From Clavibacter sp. VKM Ac-2872 (GTDB taxonomy: Bacteria > Actinomycetota > Actinomycetes > Actinomycetales > Microbacteriaceae): a DNA stretch of 64,000 nucleotides. The stretch covers positions 310,001 to 374,000 of the forward strand of contig NZ_JADKRR010000002.1 of assembly GCF_015351105.1 (NCBI RefSeq), written 5' to 3'. Every line of letters begins with the position of its first letter. Positions within the stretch are counted from its first letter, which is position 1. The notes beneath the pieces are model-generated. The model was not told the origin of the DNA and searched no databases. It saw only the letters and a list, made by a program, of their open reading frames with translations. A program made the translations under genes and the position numbers. This document shows, piece after piece, positions 9,320 through 17,919 of this stretch.

Positions 9320-9693
9320 GCGAGCCACCATCTCCTCCGATCCCTCCTGCCCACGGCTCCTGTCGGCGCGGCGGGCTCCCGCACATGATCGACGATGACG
9401 TTGCTCATCGCCAGTGCCATCTCGTGATCGGCGGCTGACGCCCAGGGCACGGCGATGAGAGCCTCCATCACGGAGGCTCCCACCTCCGACGCCCCCGGTT
9501 CTCGGCTGATGCACTTCTCGCACGCCCAGGCGAAGCGCTGACACCACTGCTCGCGCTGCGTCCACCGGCCGGAGCGGTGGGCGGCGATCGCGGAGAGGAC
9601 GGCCGAGAGGATGGCGGCACCTCCGGCGATGACCGCCGCCCAGAGCGTGGCGGCGCCCCGCACCGACGCCGTCACCGCCTCGGCTGGGATCAC
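9316..9693 (-). CDS. Hypothetical single-TM protein
   Basis: About 125 residues from the GTG at 9693 (9699 is possible), with GAGGAG upstream. One membrane segment lies near residues 12-36 (AATLWAAVIAGGAAILSAVL), followed by a polar domain with Trp and Cys residues (WCQRFAWACEKC). It overlaps the downstream 75-aa gene by four bases. Together they form a two-gene unit convergent to the MATE gene. No function recognised. Confidence 0.55.
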   Translation of the reverse strand: MIPAEAVTASVRGAATLWAAVIAGGAAILSAVLSAIAAHRSGRWTQREQWCQRFAWACEKCISREPGASEVGASVMEALIAVPWASAADHEMALAMSNVIVDHVREPAAPTGAVGRRDRRRWWLA

Positions 9694-9861
9694 GGGCACC
9701 CCATCTCCTCGCGAACGGGCGGGCGTCGGCCCGCGTCGGCGGCGGAACCGCCAGCCGATGGCGCACTCTGGCACGCGGGAGCGGCGTCCCCACGTGGGAG
9801 GTCGAGGACCGTGGGCCGTCGGCATCCGGATGCCCTGGGGAGGGCCGAGGCCAGGCGCCGC

Positions 9862-10722
9862 TCAGTACATCGCGAGCGGACCCGCCCCCGCGGGCGCCGG
9901 GAACGCGCGGTCGAGCTCGGCGAGCGTCTCCTCCGGGATCACGAGGTCGAGCGCGGCGCGGTTCTCGGCGACGTGCGCGGCCGTCGCGGCCTTGGCGGTC
10001 GCGAAGACGTGCGGCGCCTGGCGGACGACCCACGCGAGCGCGAGCTGTCCCGCGCTGACGCCGAGGGGCTCCGCGAGGGCGGCGAGCGTGGGATCCGTCG
10101 CGAGCCGGCCCTGGTCGAGCGGCGAGTAGGCCATGACGGGCATGCGACGGGCCGCCGCCCACGGGATCACGTCGTGCTCGGGCCCGCGCTGGGCGAGGTT
10201 GTAGAGCACCTGGTCGGTCTGCGCGGCGTCGCCGCCGGGGATCGCGGCCAGCTCGTCGAGGTCACGGGCGTCGAGGTTGCTGACGCCCCACGCGCGGACG
10301 AGGCCCTCCTCCACGAGTTCCTCCATCGCGGCCACGGTGTCGGCGAGCGGGTGGGATCCGCGCCAGTGCAGCAGGTACAGGTCGAGCCGGTCGGTGCCGA
10401 GGCGGGCGAGGCTGCGGCGGGCGGCCTCGCCCGTGCCGCGGCGGGACGCGTTCGACGGGAGCACCTTGCTGATGAGGAACACCTCGTCGCGGCGACCGGC
10501 GATGGCCTCGCCGACGAGCTCCTCGGATCGCCCGCTGCCGTACATCTCGGCGGTGTCGATCGCGGCGAGGCCCGCGTCGATGCCCGCCCGCAGGGCGTCG
10601 AGCTCGGTCGTGCGGGCGGCGCGGTCGTCGCCCATGTTCCAGGTGCCCTGCGCGAGGGCGACCGCGTTGCGGCCGTCGGGGAAGGTGGTCGTGGGGATCA
10701 AGGTGTCAGCCATCGCGTCCAT
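9862..10722 (-). CDS. Aldo/keto reductase
   Basis: About 286 residues of the AKR superfamily, NAD(P)H-dependent oxidoreductases with a TIM-barrel fold. The catalytic tetrad is visible: Asp and Tyr in AIDTAEMYGSG, Lys in LISKVLP, His in YLLHWRG. Cofactor-side motifs ARAWGVSN-type (VRAWGVSNLD) and the late SAGQLALAWV are also present. The start at 10722 is placed six bases after GGAGG; a second ATG at 10713 is nearly as good. Substrate is unknown. It marks the left border of a foreign-looking insert. Confidence 0.9.
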   Translation of the reverse strand: MDAMADTLIPTTTFPDGRNAVALAQGTWNMGDDRAARTTELDALRAGIDAGLAAIDTAEMYGSGRSEELVGEAIAGRRDEVFLISKVLPSNASRRGTGEAARRSLARLGTDRLDLYLLHWRGSHPLADTVAAMEELVEEGLVRAWGVSNLDARDLDELAAIPGGDAAQTDQVLYNLAQRGPEHDVIPWAAARRMPVMAYSPLDQGRLATDPTLAALAEPLGVSAGQLALAWVVRQAPHVFATAKAATAAHVAENRAALDLVIPEETLAELDRAFPAPAGAGPLAMY

Positions 10723-10971
10723 CATCCGCCTCCGCGGCCCCATAGGACCAATAGCGCGTCGAGCATGCGCAAGGAACAGCTCTCCTAGAGCGCCAAGCGA
10801 GCATGCTGACACCAGCTGGCTTTGCTGTTCCCGTCGTCAGCCTCAACAGCAGCCGAAGTGCCAGCTAGACCGCCTTAGAACACTCTGGCTCCAGACCCCC
10901 TATTTGGGTGCCCCTCGCTGCCAAATGCACTATGGCTAGCACTCATACCGCCCTTACGGTACCTTTTCCGC

Positions 10972-11739
10972 ATGCCCGTCGCGCCCATGGCTCCGCTCTT
11001 AACCCATTCTCTCGTGGCAGTGCTTCGCCGGTCCGAATCAGGATCTAAGGCTTTTCTGGGCCTTGCATCCGATGGTCGTCATTACTGGGTTAAGCCGTGG
11101 AACAACCCGCAAGGTGCTCGCACACTGGTTGCGGAGCTGATTGCGTATCGCATTGGCTGGCTTATAGGCGCCCCTGTTCCTGAACACGCCCTCCTTACCA
11201 TACCTAACAACTTTGTCGACAGCTACGCAGACGGCCTCAGGCTTCACCAGGGGACTTGTCACGCATCGCTAAACCTAGAAGACGTCATTGAATCAGATGA
11301 GTGGGACACATACTCCCGACTGGATGACAACGCATACCGCCAGGCCTTCATTGTCGGCCTCTGGGACTTGTGCCTAGGCGGAGACCCCCAGTGGCTACAC
11401 CAGACAAAGGAAGACCAAAGTATTTGGACCTTCGATCATGGCATGTGGCTGGCCGGGGAGGCCGACTGGGATCTCCCGTCACTCAGGCGTATTGGGACAA
11501 GCGAATGGCAACACGACGTCGACACCAGCGTGACTTCCGATCTCGGCCTACTCGCAGCGGCAGATGCCATCGACTCCTTGTCCCTTGAAGACTTCCAGGC
11601 CGTAGTCTCCCTAGTCCCACTAGAGTGGGACACCGACAGGTCTGAGCTTGCGGAGCTTGCGTCTATACTATTTGTTCGCTCGGAGGCAGTGGCGGCTCGC
11701 CTGCGCCGAGCGGCCTCCAACCACAGCCACGATACGTAA
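10972..11739 (+). CDS. HipA-like kinase family protein
   Basis: A 255-residue protein resembling the stand-alone HipA-like kinase domain (HipA_2 type). Recognisable parts: a start region with GSKAFLGLASDGRHYWVK, in which the Lys fits the ATP-binding lysine; LVAELIAYRIGWLIGAPVPE; a catalytic-loop-like stretch FIVGLWDLCLGGDPQW; and a metal-binding FDHG near residue 157. The usual Asp-Arg of the loop is not conserved, so activity is uncertain. Stop overlaps the ribosome binding site of the DUF3037 gene nine bases downstream, so the two are one operon. This pair recurs in many bacteria. Codon use differs strongly from the neighbours, indicating transfer. Confidence 0.75.
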   Translation: MPVAPMAPLLTHSLVAVLRRSESGSKAFLGLASDGRHYWVKPWNNPQGARTLVAELIAYRIGWLIGAPVPEHALLTIPNNFVDSYADGLRLHQGTCHASLNLEDVIESDEWDTYSRLDDNAYRQAFIVGLWDLCLGGDPQWLHQTKEDQSIWTFDHGMWLAGEADWDLPSLRRIGTSEWQHDVDTSVTSDLGLLAAADAIDSLSLEDFQAVVSLVPLEWDTDRSELAELASILFVRSEAVAARLRRAASNHSHDT

Positions 11740-11748
11740 GGAGCGTCC

Positions 11749-12594
11749 ATGACATACCAATATTGGACAATCCGTTTTGTGCCCAATGTAGCCAGGGGTG
11801 AATTCACAAACATAGGTATCGTTTGCGGCAAAGACGGCAGCGACTGGGCCGTGGGGTTCGATACGCGATACATTCGCAATCACGGAGACTGGCACAACGA
11901 CGTCCGTGAGCTTAATCCATGGATCAGTAATTTTCGCCGCGTAGTCAATCAGCACCGTCATGAACAACTGACCAAAAGTGGCATGAGCGTAGCCTATGTT
12001 GAGCATCTTCGTTCTCGTCAAGTCAACGCCATTCAATTTAGCGAGCGACAATCCGTCGATGCTTCTTCTGCCGAGGACGGCGTAAACATACTCTTTCCCC
12101 ATCTAGTTACTCGGACAACAAAGCGTCGTAGAGTCGGGCTAACTCGGGCCCGAATCCGTAATGAAATACGGGATTACCTCGTAGGGATTGAGGACTTTAA
12201 AGTCGGATATGACCTATTCCTAAATACAAAAGCTAGCATAGGAAAGCAGCGGGGTGGCTTTGACCTCCTCAGGGCCGGTGATGAAGGTCGGGTACTCACA
12301 AACGCGTGGGCGTTTAATGTAGTGACGCTTGAAGTTCTTGAGCGGGAGATTCAATCGTGGAACTATCTAGTCACACGGTTGCGAGATACGGGGGGAACTT
12401 TGTCATTCCTAGACGGGCGAACCTTACATCTGGAGCCTGACGTCCCCATCCAGGTCGTCTTTGATGAGCCGATATCGGAGCGACAGGCCGAATGGAGAAG
12501 TGACATATTCGACGCCGCCCGCGAGGCTTGGCAACTTAACGGAGTCGAGGCCATCAATTACCAGACGATGGAGAGCGCGTTGAGCACACAGTAA
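11749..12594 (+). CDS. DUF3037 domain-containing protein
   Basis: A 281-residue protein. The N-terminus (YQYWTIRFVPNVARGEFTNIGIV) matches the DUF3037 signature of short proteins found next to HipA-like kinases. The region after about residue 125 is less recognisable. An AAGGAG ribosome binding site overlaps the stop of the kinase gene, giving tight coupling. Function is unknown. By context it is the partner, substrate or regulator of the kinase, possibly a toxin-antitoxin-like or defence pair (inference). Confidence 0.75.
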   Translation: MTYQYWTIRFVPNVARGEFTNIGIVCGKDGSDWAVGFDTRYIRNHGDWHNDVRELNPWISNFRRVVNQHRHEQLTKSGMSVAYVEHLRSRQVNAIQFSERQSVDASSAEDGVNILFPHLVTRTTKRRRVGLTRARIRNEIRDYLVGIEDFKVGYDLFLNTKASIGKQRGGFDLLRAGDEGRVLTNAWAFNVVTLEVLEREIQSWNYLVTRLRDTGGTLSFLDGRTLHLEPDVPIQVVFDEPISERQAEWRSDIFDAAREAWQLNGVEAINYQTMESALSTQ

Positions 12595-12651
12595 AGTCAT
12601 GTATTCATAGCGGTAAAGTCTGACAAAATCAGTGCTCAGGCTCGCGTGGTT

Positions 12652-13599
12652 TCAGCTCCCCCGCGGCGTCGCCGCGACGCCCGGGAACGTCGGCACCCAG
12701 CAGCGCACGGCGGCGCGGTAGCGGCGGAACGGATCCCCGAAGCGGGCCTCGAGGTCCGCCTCCTCGCCCGGCCGCACGACGTGGTTCCAGAGCGACGAGC
12801 CGATGACGGCGTAGGCGACGACGAGCCAGGATCCGAGCATCAGCCCGACCGCCGCCGCCTGCGTCACGCCCGCGAGCGCCATCGGGTTGCGGACGAAGCG
12901 GTACGGCCCGGCGATCACGAGCCGCGTGGCGGTCGCCGCCGGAAGCGGGGTGCCGCCGCCGCGGGTCGACATGGCGGCGGCCGACCAGATCCCGAGCGCG
13001 CTCGCGAGCACCAGCACGGCGATCCCCACGGGCAGCGCCCACGACGGCAGCGGTACGGCCACGCGCCAGCGCAGCTCCAGCCAGCGGATCCCGAGCGGCG
13101 CGACCGCGAGGAAGGAGCCCCAGAAGACGACGATCTGCGCCGCCGTCGCGAGCACGTGCCGGGACGTGGCGGCGCTCGCGTCGGCCGGGCGCGCGGCGAA
13201 CGGGCCGATGAGCGCCCAGCGGGTCGGCAGCCGGCCGACGAGCGCCAGGGCGCAGGCGACGAGGGACCCGAGCGCGGCGACCGCCATGACCACGACGCCG
13301 ATCCCGGCCTCGGTCGTCACGGTCGCGTACGCGGCGAGCGCGACGGCGACGAGGAGCGTCCACGCGGAGGCGACGACGGCCGCCCCCCGGATCCCGGCCG
13401 CGGCGAGCGCCGACCCCACGACGAACAGCGGGATGTCGAGCAGGGCGACGGGCAGCGGATCCAGCGAGCCGAGCGTCGCGACCCGCACCGCGGGGACGAG
13501 CGGGACGGCGATCCACCACGCGGCCCCGCCGAGCGCCTGCGCGGCGAACCAGAGGCGGCCCCACGTGCGCGCGGAGGAGACGTGCGCCGCGCGCGTCAC
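12652..13599 (-). CDS. Isoprenylcysteine carboxyl methyltransferase-like membrane protein
   Basis: A 315-residue polytopic membrane protein. The C-terminal third carries the ICMT/PEMT signature: LVIAGPYRFVRNPMALAG, then LWNHVVRPGEEADLEARFGDPFRRY, with the SAM-binding His/Arg/Glu residues of this group. The N-terminal part has four further hydrophobic segments. In bacteria such proteins are methyltransferases of unknown substrate. Its GTG start overlaps the stop of the ASCH gene by four bases. Confidence 0.8.
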   Translation of the reverse strand: MTRAAHVSSARTWGRLWFAAQALGGAAWWIAVPLVPAVRVATLGSLDPLPVALLDIPLFVVGSALAAAGIRGAAVVASAWTLLVAVALAAYATVTTEAGIGVVVMAVAALGSLVACALALVGRLPTRWALIGPFAARPADASAATSRHVLATAAQIVVFWGSFLAVAPLGIRWLELRWRVAVPLPSWALPVGIAVLVLASALGIWSAAAMSTRGGGTPLPAATATRLVIAGPYRFVRNPMALAGVTQAAAVGLMLGSWLVVAYAVIGSSLWNHVVRPGEEADLEARFGDPFRRYRAAVRCWVPTFPGVAATPRGS

Positions 13600-14111
13600 C
13601 GCGGGTCCGCGTGCTCCGGCGGCCACACCACGGCGAAGTGCTCGAACACGATCTCGTCGTCCTCCGACCATGCGGCGCCGCGGGCCGCGCTGACGCGCTC
13701 CCAGTAGATGCGGTGCTGCGTGCGCCAGCTCGCGAGCGAGAGGTCGTCCTCGCCCTCGTCGTGCGCGAAGGCGGCGTCGGCGCTCGTGAACGGGCCGACG
13801 CGGAGCTCGGTGCTGCGGATCACGATGCGCGGCGCCCCGGTGCTGTCGCAGGCGATCCAGTGGGATCCGATGCGCGGCACCTCGTCGCCGCGGGCGAGGA
13901 AGTCGGCGACGAGCTCGGCGGTCGCGCGCTTGCGGCCCGACAGCACGATCCCGAGCAGCTCGTCGGCGAGCCGGGCGTGGTCCCCGAAGTGCTCGACCGT
14001 GTGCTCGCGCCCGGCCGCGGCGGCCTGCGGGTGCGCCTCCGCGTACGCGGCCCACATGCGCCCCGCCGCCGCGAGGTCGGGTGGGGAGACGGGCGCGGTC
14101 GCATCGCTCAT
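13596..14111 (-). CDS. ASCH domain protein
   Basis: A 171-residue protein with an ASCH (PUA-like, RNA-binding beta-barrel) domain. The motif GIVLSGRKRATAELVADF matches the GxKxxT signature of ASCH, followed by HWIACDSTGAPRIVIRSTELRV and the late EGEDDLSLASWR. Members of this subgroup are proposed to bind RNA or process modified nucleosides. It heads a two-gene unit with the ICMT-like gene. Confidence 0.85.
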   Translation of the reverse strand: MSDATAPVSPPDLAAAGRMWAAYAEAHPQAAAAGREHTVEHFGDHARLADELLGIVLSGRKRATAELVADFLARGDEVPRIGSHWIACDSTGAPRIVIRSTELRVGPFTSADAAFAHDEGEDDLSLASWRTQHRIYWERVSAARGAAWSEDDEIVFEHFAVVWPPEHADPR

Positions 14112-14152
14112 GGTCCGATGCTCCCACGCGGGCGATCGGGGATCGGATCCGA

Positions 14153-14872
14153 TCAGCGCGCCCGCGCCACGAACACCATCACCCGGGATGACGCCGTCAG
14201 CGGGCCGCGCGCGAAGTCGCCGTGCACCGCGTCCACGTCGAATCCGGCCGCGTCGAGCTGGGCCGTGAGCGTCGCGCGGTCGCGGAAAGCGAAGGGCTGG
14301 ACCTCGGAGACCAGCTCACCGGCGGCGACGAAGCGGCTGTGGAAGACGACCCGCACGACGCCCGGCCCCGTCTCCTCGACCTCCGCCCACTCCTCGAGCG
14401 GACCGTGCGCGGTGTCGCGCGTCGTCGCCGGTCCCGCCCACGACTCCCACGCGCGGTCGGCCGGGTTCCGGCTCTCGAAGGTGAGCGTGCCGCCCGGACG
14501 GAGGGCGCGGCGGAGGTCGGCGAGGGTGCGGATCCACTCGGGGTCGGGGATGTGCTGCACGACGTTGCCGGTGAGGAAGGCGAGGTCGAACGGGCCGGCG
14601 GGGAGGGCGCGGCTGTCGCCGTGGATCCACTCGACGGCGTCGCCGCCCGGCCGGGAGCGGGCGGCGTCGAGCATGGCGGCCGACGGATCCACCCCCACGA
14701 CCCGGCGACCCGCGGTCGCCAGCGAGACCGTGAGCATGCCCGTGCCGCAGCCGAGGTCGACGATCGACCGGGCGCCGACCTCCGCGGCGAGCGCCCGGTC
14801 GAAGTCGTGGTCGGGTCCGTCGGGGTTGTCGCCGTCGTAGAGCGCGACGATGCGGGGATCGAGGTCGGGCAT
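14153..14872 (-). CDS. Class I SAM-dependent methyltransferase
   Basis: A 239-residue soluble methyltransferase. Motif I is VDLGCGTGMLTVSLA around residues 37-51; the acidic end of beta-2 is VGVDPSAAMLD; motif IV is FDLAFLTGNVVQHI; a late LRPGGTLTFESRNP follows. It therefore binds S-adenosylmethionine. The substrate is not evident. The start is the ATG at 14872, with the plus-strand gene starting 48 bases away, so the two share a divergent promoter region. Confidence 0.85.
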   Translation of the reverse strand: MPDLDPRIVALYDGDNPDGPDHDFDRALAAEVGARSIVDLGCGTGMLTVSLATAGRRVVGVDPSAAMLDAARSRPGGDAVEWIHGDSRALPAGPFDLAFLTGNVVQHIPDPEWIRTLADLRRALRPGGTLTFESRNPADRAWESWAGPATTRDTAHGPLEEWAEVEETGPGVVRVVFHSRFVAAGELVSEVQPFAFRDRATLTAQLDAAGFDVDAVHGDFARGPLTASSRVMVFVARAR

Positions 14873-14920
14873 GCTCCGACGGTATCGGCGGTCACGCGCC
14901 GGCGCGCCTAGCCTGATGCC

Positions 14921-15460
14921 GTGACCGACGATCCCCGCCAGCCGCCCGCCCGCGACTCCCGTGGCCGCCGCGTCCCCGACGCCGAGCAGCGCTCGGAGGC
15001 GCTCAAGGAGCGGATCTACGTCACGTTCACCGCGCTCGCGGTCACCATCGCGATCGGGCGCGACGCGGATCACGCGACCGTCGGCGGTGCCGCGCTCACC
15101 CTCCTGCTCACGGTCGTCGGCACGCTGCTCGCGGTGTCGACGGCCGAGTTCATCGCGCAGATGGTGCGCGACGGCGAGGTGCCGGACCGGCGCGACGTCG
15201 CGCACATCCTCTACGTCTGCGGCAGCTCGCTCGGGGTGCTGCCCGTGCCGATGGCGATCCTCGGCCTGTCCGCGCTCGGCGCGCTCGACCTCCCGGCGGC
15301 CCTGCGGATCATCTCGGTGGCGCTCGTGGCGACGCTGGTGCTCGTGACGCTGATCGCCGTCCGCCGCCTCCGCGTGGGCCTCGGCGTGAAGCTCCTCGTG
15401 CTCGCGGGCGTCGCGGTGCTCGGCGTCGCGGTGCTCGCGGTGGAGCTGGCCGTCCACTAG
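14921..15460 (+). CDS. Hypothetical membrane protein
   Basis: A 179-residue protein with four predicted membrane segments in its C-terminal two thirds. An N-terminal charged stretch precedes them (DAEQRSEALKERIYVTFTALAVTIAIG). Segments around residues 58-75 and 98-118 enclose a polar loop (RDGEVPDRRDVAHILYVCGS). GTG start at 14921. It resembles actinobacterial membrane proteins of unknown function. It converges with the GNAT gene, overlapping it by four bases. Confidence 0.7.
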   Translation: MTDDPRQPPARDSRGRRVPDAEQRSEALKERIYVTFTALAVTIAIGRDADHATVGGAALTLLLTVVGTLLAVSTAEFIAQMVRDGEVPDRRDVAHILYVCGSSLGVLPVPMAILGLSALGALDLPAALRIISVALVATLVLVTLIAVRRLRVGLGVKLLVLAGVAVLGVAVLAVELAVH

Positions 15461-15975
15461 CCCAGCGCACGCTCCCAGCGCACCTCGCCGTCGACGCGCG
15501 CGTCCGTCGGCGCGAGCCCGAGCCGCCGCGCGACGGCCTCGCTCGCCGCGTGATCCGGGTGGATGTGCGCCCGCACCGCCCCGACGCCGTCCTCCCGCAG
15601 CCACGCCACCATCGCCGCCGCGCACTCGGCCGCCGCGCCGGATCCCTGCGCCGCGGTCCCCACGAGCCACGCCACCTCGGCCACGCGCACCGGCCCCTCG
15701 TCCGTGACGGTCGCCTGCACGAACCCGGCCGCGCGGCCGGACGCGCGCTCGCGGAGGATCCACACGAGCCACCGCGCGGATCCGTCCGGCGAGCGCCCCG
15801 CCGCCTGCCGTGCGAAGCGGACCTCGAGCGCGGCCGGCGACGGCGGCTCGCCCCCGGTGAAGCGGTACAGCGCCGGATCCGCCAGCACCGCCACCATCTC
15901 CCGCGCGTGCGCGACCACCAGCGGCTCGAGCGCGAACCGCGCCGTGGCGAGCACGGGGGCCGGCGTCGTCGTCAT
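15457..15975 (-). CDS. GNAT-family N-acetyltransferase
   Basis: A 172-residue acetyltransferase of the RimJ/RimL-like GNAT group. Visible elements are the N-terminal ARFALEPLVVAHAREM, the beta-4 region RVAEVAWLVGTAAQGSGAA (the acetyl-CoA pyrophosphate-binding loop in degenerate form) and the late IHPDHAASEAVARRLGLAPT. This matches the usual SxxVAxKxGF element. The acceptor could be an amino group on a small molecule or protein N-terminus. Confidence 0.85.
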   Translation of the reverse strand: MTTTPAPVLATARFALEPLVVAHAREMVAVLADPALYRFTGGEPPSPAALEVRFARQAAGRSPDGSARWLVWILRERASGRAAGFVQATVTDEGPVRVAEVAWLVGTAAQGSGAAAECAAAMVAWLREDGVGAVRAHIHPDHAASEAVARRLGLAPTDARVDGEVRWERALG

Positions 15976-16027
15976 CGCCCGAGCCTCCCACGCGGCGGCC
16001 GCGCGCGCCCTGCCGCGCGGGACCGGA

Positions 16028-16738
16028 TCAGCCGAACGCCTCCGGCAGCGCCGCCGTGAAGGCGTCGAAGTGGCTGTACCAGACGGAGTGCGCGGCGCCC
16101 GGGATCCCCCGCACGTCGACGCCCGACGCGGCGAGGCGCGCGGCCTCCTCCGCGCTCACGAAGCGGCTCGGGTCGGCGCGCACGACGATGGATCCGGGCT
16201 CCGGCGCCCACGTGTACGAGGGGACCGCGGCGAGCGCCGCGGCCGTGGCGGGATCGAAGCGCGCGGCGGCGCGGCCCTCCGCCTCCCGGTCGCGGTCGGA
16301 GTACTCGGGTCGCGAGATCCGCAGCGCCTCCGCCGTCCGGCCCCGGCGGTCGCGCTCGTAGGCGTCGCGGATCTCGACGGGGTCGCCGCCGCCGGTCGGC
16401 GCGAGCGGGGCGTCCACGTAGACGACCACCTCGGGACGCCGCTCGGGGAACGCCTCCCCGAGCACGATCCCGCCGAACGAGTGCCCGATGGCGAGGGCCG
16501 GGCGCTCGACGCCCGCGTCCGCGACGGCGCGCGTCACCGCCGCGGCCGCCCGCGGGATCGTCAGCTCCGGATCCCGGTCGGAGAGCCCGTGGCCGGGCAG
16601 GTCCACGGCGAGCACCCGGTAGCCGCGCGCCGCGAGCACGGGCGCGACCCGCCACCAGCTCTCGGCGGATCCCATCAGCCCGTGGAGCAGGACGGCCGCG
16701 CGCGGCCCGGTGCCGGTCTCGTCGATGCGCAGATGCAT
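16028..16738 (-). CDS. Alpha/beta-fold hydrolase
   Basis: A 236-residue alpha/beta hydrolase. The oxyanion-hole motif LLHGLMGS comes near residue 20, the nucleophile elbow is GHSFGG near residue 90, and the catalytic His is in GAAHSVWYSH near residue 217. An acid residue lies in VVRADPSRF. Such enzymes cleave esters or amides; substrate unknown. The start was set at the ATG at 16738, which gives the usual short N-terminus. Confidence 0.85.
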   Translation of the reverse strand: MHLRIDETGTGPRAAVLLHGLMGSAESWWRVAPVLAARGYRVLAVDLPGHGLSDRDPELTIPRAAAAVTRAVADAGVERPALAIGHSFGGIVLGEAFPERRPEVVVYVDAPLAPTGGGDPVEIRDAYERDRRGRTAEALRISRPEYSDRDREAEGRAAARFDPATAAALAAVPSYTWAPEPGSIVVRADPSRFVSAEEAARLAASGVDVRGIPGAAHSVWYSHFDAFTAALPEAFG

Positions 16739-16839
16739 CTGGACATGGAAGCACGGGCGCGAGGTCACGCGCCCGGTGAACGCCACGTGATCGCCCCGCG
16801 GCATGCGAGGAGGTCGCACCCCGCCGATACGCTGACGAC

Positions 16840-17910
16840 GTGACACCCCGCGGCGCCCCGGCGCCCTCCGCATCCGCCGCTCCCGCCTCGCCGCTCGCGC
16901 TCCCCGGCGGCCGCCGCGTCGCCGTCCAGTTCGCCGCCATGGGCACGGTGTGGGGCGCGAGCTTCCTCTTCATGAAGGTCGCGCTCGAGGGCGTCTCGTT
17001 CGGTCAGGTCTCGTGGACGCGGCTGGTGCTCGGTGCGATCGCGCTCGGCCTCATCGTCGCCGGGCGCCGCCTGCCGCTGCCGAAGGAGCGCGTCGTGTGG
17101 CTGCACTTCGCGGTGGTCGGCGTCGTCGGATCCGCCATCCCCTACTCGCTGTTCGCGTGGGCCGAGCAGCACGTCACGTCGGGCGTCGCGAGCATCTACA
17201 ACGCGACCACGCCGATCATGACCGCGCTCCTCGCCACGCTCGCGTTCCGGGTCGAGAGGCTCGGTCGCCGACAGCTCGCGGGCATCGCGCTCGGGATCGT
17301 CGGCGTCGTCGTGATCATCGGCCCGTGGCGCCTGGCCCCGAGCGCGGAGGCCGCCGCGTCCGGCGAGCCCCTGCTCGAGCTCGCCGGCCAGCTCGCGTGC
17401 CTCGGCGCGGCCCTCTGCTACGGGATCACCTTCGGCTACCTCCGCCGCTTCCTCACGCACCGCGGCATCCCCGGCGTCGTCACCGCGTTCATGCAGATCG
17501 GCATGGGCGCCGCCGCGATGCTGGTCGCGACCCCGTTCCTCGCGACCGGCCCGGTGTCGCTCGACCTGCCCGTCGTGCTCAGCCTCGTGGTGCTCGGCGT
17601 GGTCGGCACGGGCCTCGCGTACCTCTGGAACATGAACGTGCTGCTCGCCTGGGGCCCCACGGTCACCTCCACCGTCACCTACATCACGCCCGTGGTGGGC
17701 GTCGCGCTCGGGATCCTCGTGCTCGGGGAGACCCTCCACTGGAACGAACCCGCGGGCGCGGTCCTCGTGCTCCTCGGCGTGCTCCTCGCGCAGGGGCGCC
17801 GCCGTGCCGGGCGGGGATCCGCGACTAGCACCGCCGCGTCGGCACCCGCGACCGCCGCGGGCACCGGTGACGCGCCCGCCGCGACGCGCACCCCTCCGAC
17901 GCCCGGATAG
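16840..17910 (+). CDS. DMT-superfamily (EamA) transporter
   Basis: A 356-residue protein with ten hydrophobic helices in two EamA repeats. Typical motifs are GTVWGASFLFMKVALEGVS at TM1, SGVASIYNATTPIMTALLA at TM4 and GTGLAYLWNMNVLLAWGPT in the second half. These proteins usually export amino acids or metabolites. The C-terminus carries an Ala/Thr-rich low-complexity tail of about 45 residues that is probably cytoplasmic and disordered. GTG start. Confidence 0.9.
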   Translation: MTPRGAPAPSASAAPASPLALPGGRRVAVQFAAMGTVWGASFLFMKVALEGVSFGQVSWTRLVLGAIALGLIVAGRRLPLPKERVVWLHFAVVGVVGSAIPYSLFAWAEQHVTSGVASIYNATTPIMTALLATLAFRVERLGRRQLAGIALGIVGVVVIIGPWRLAPSAEAAASGEPLLELAGQLACLGAALCYGITFGYLRRFLTHRGIPGVVTAFMQIGMGAAAMLVATPFLATGPVSLDLPVVLSLVVLGVVGTGLAYLWNMNVLLAWGPTVTSTVTYITPVVGVALGILVLGETLHWNEPAGAVLVLLGVLLAQGRRRAGRGSATSTAASAPATAAGTGDAPAATRTPPTPG

Positions 17911-17919
17911 GCTCGCCGG

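Larger units (their letters stand above)
10740..12650. mobile_element. Low-GC insert carrying HipA-like kinase and DUF3037 genes
   Basis: From about 10740 to 12650 the base composition falls visibly (many A/T runs, AT-ending codons) compared with the >70% GC flanks. The motif GGATCC, frequent on both sides, is absent. It holds two genes on the plus strand between core-type genes on the minus strand. No integrase, transposase, terminal repeats or tRNA was found, so how it arrived is unknown. About 230 bases before the first gene hold only regulatory-looking sequence. Borders are approximate. Confidence 0.6.
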
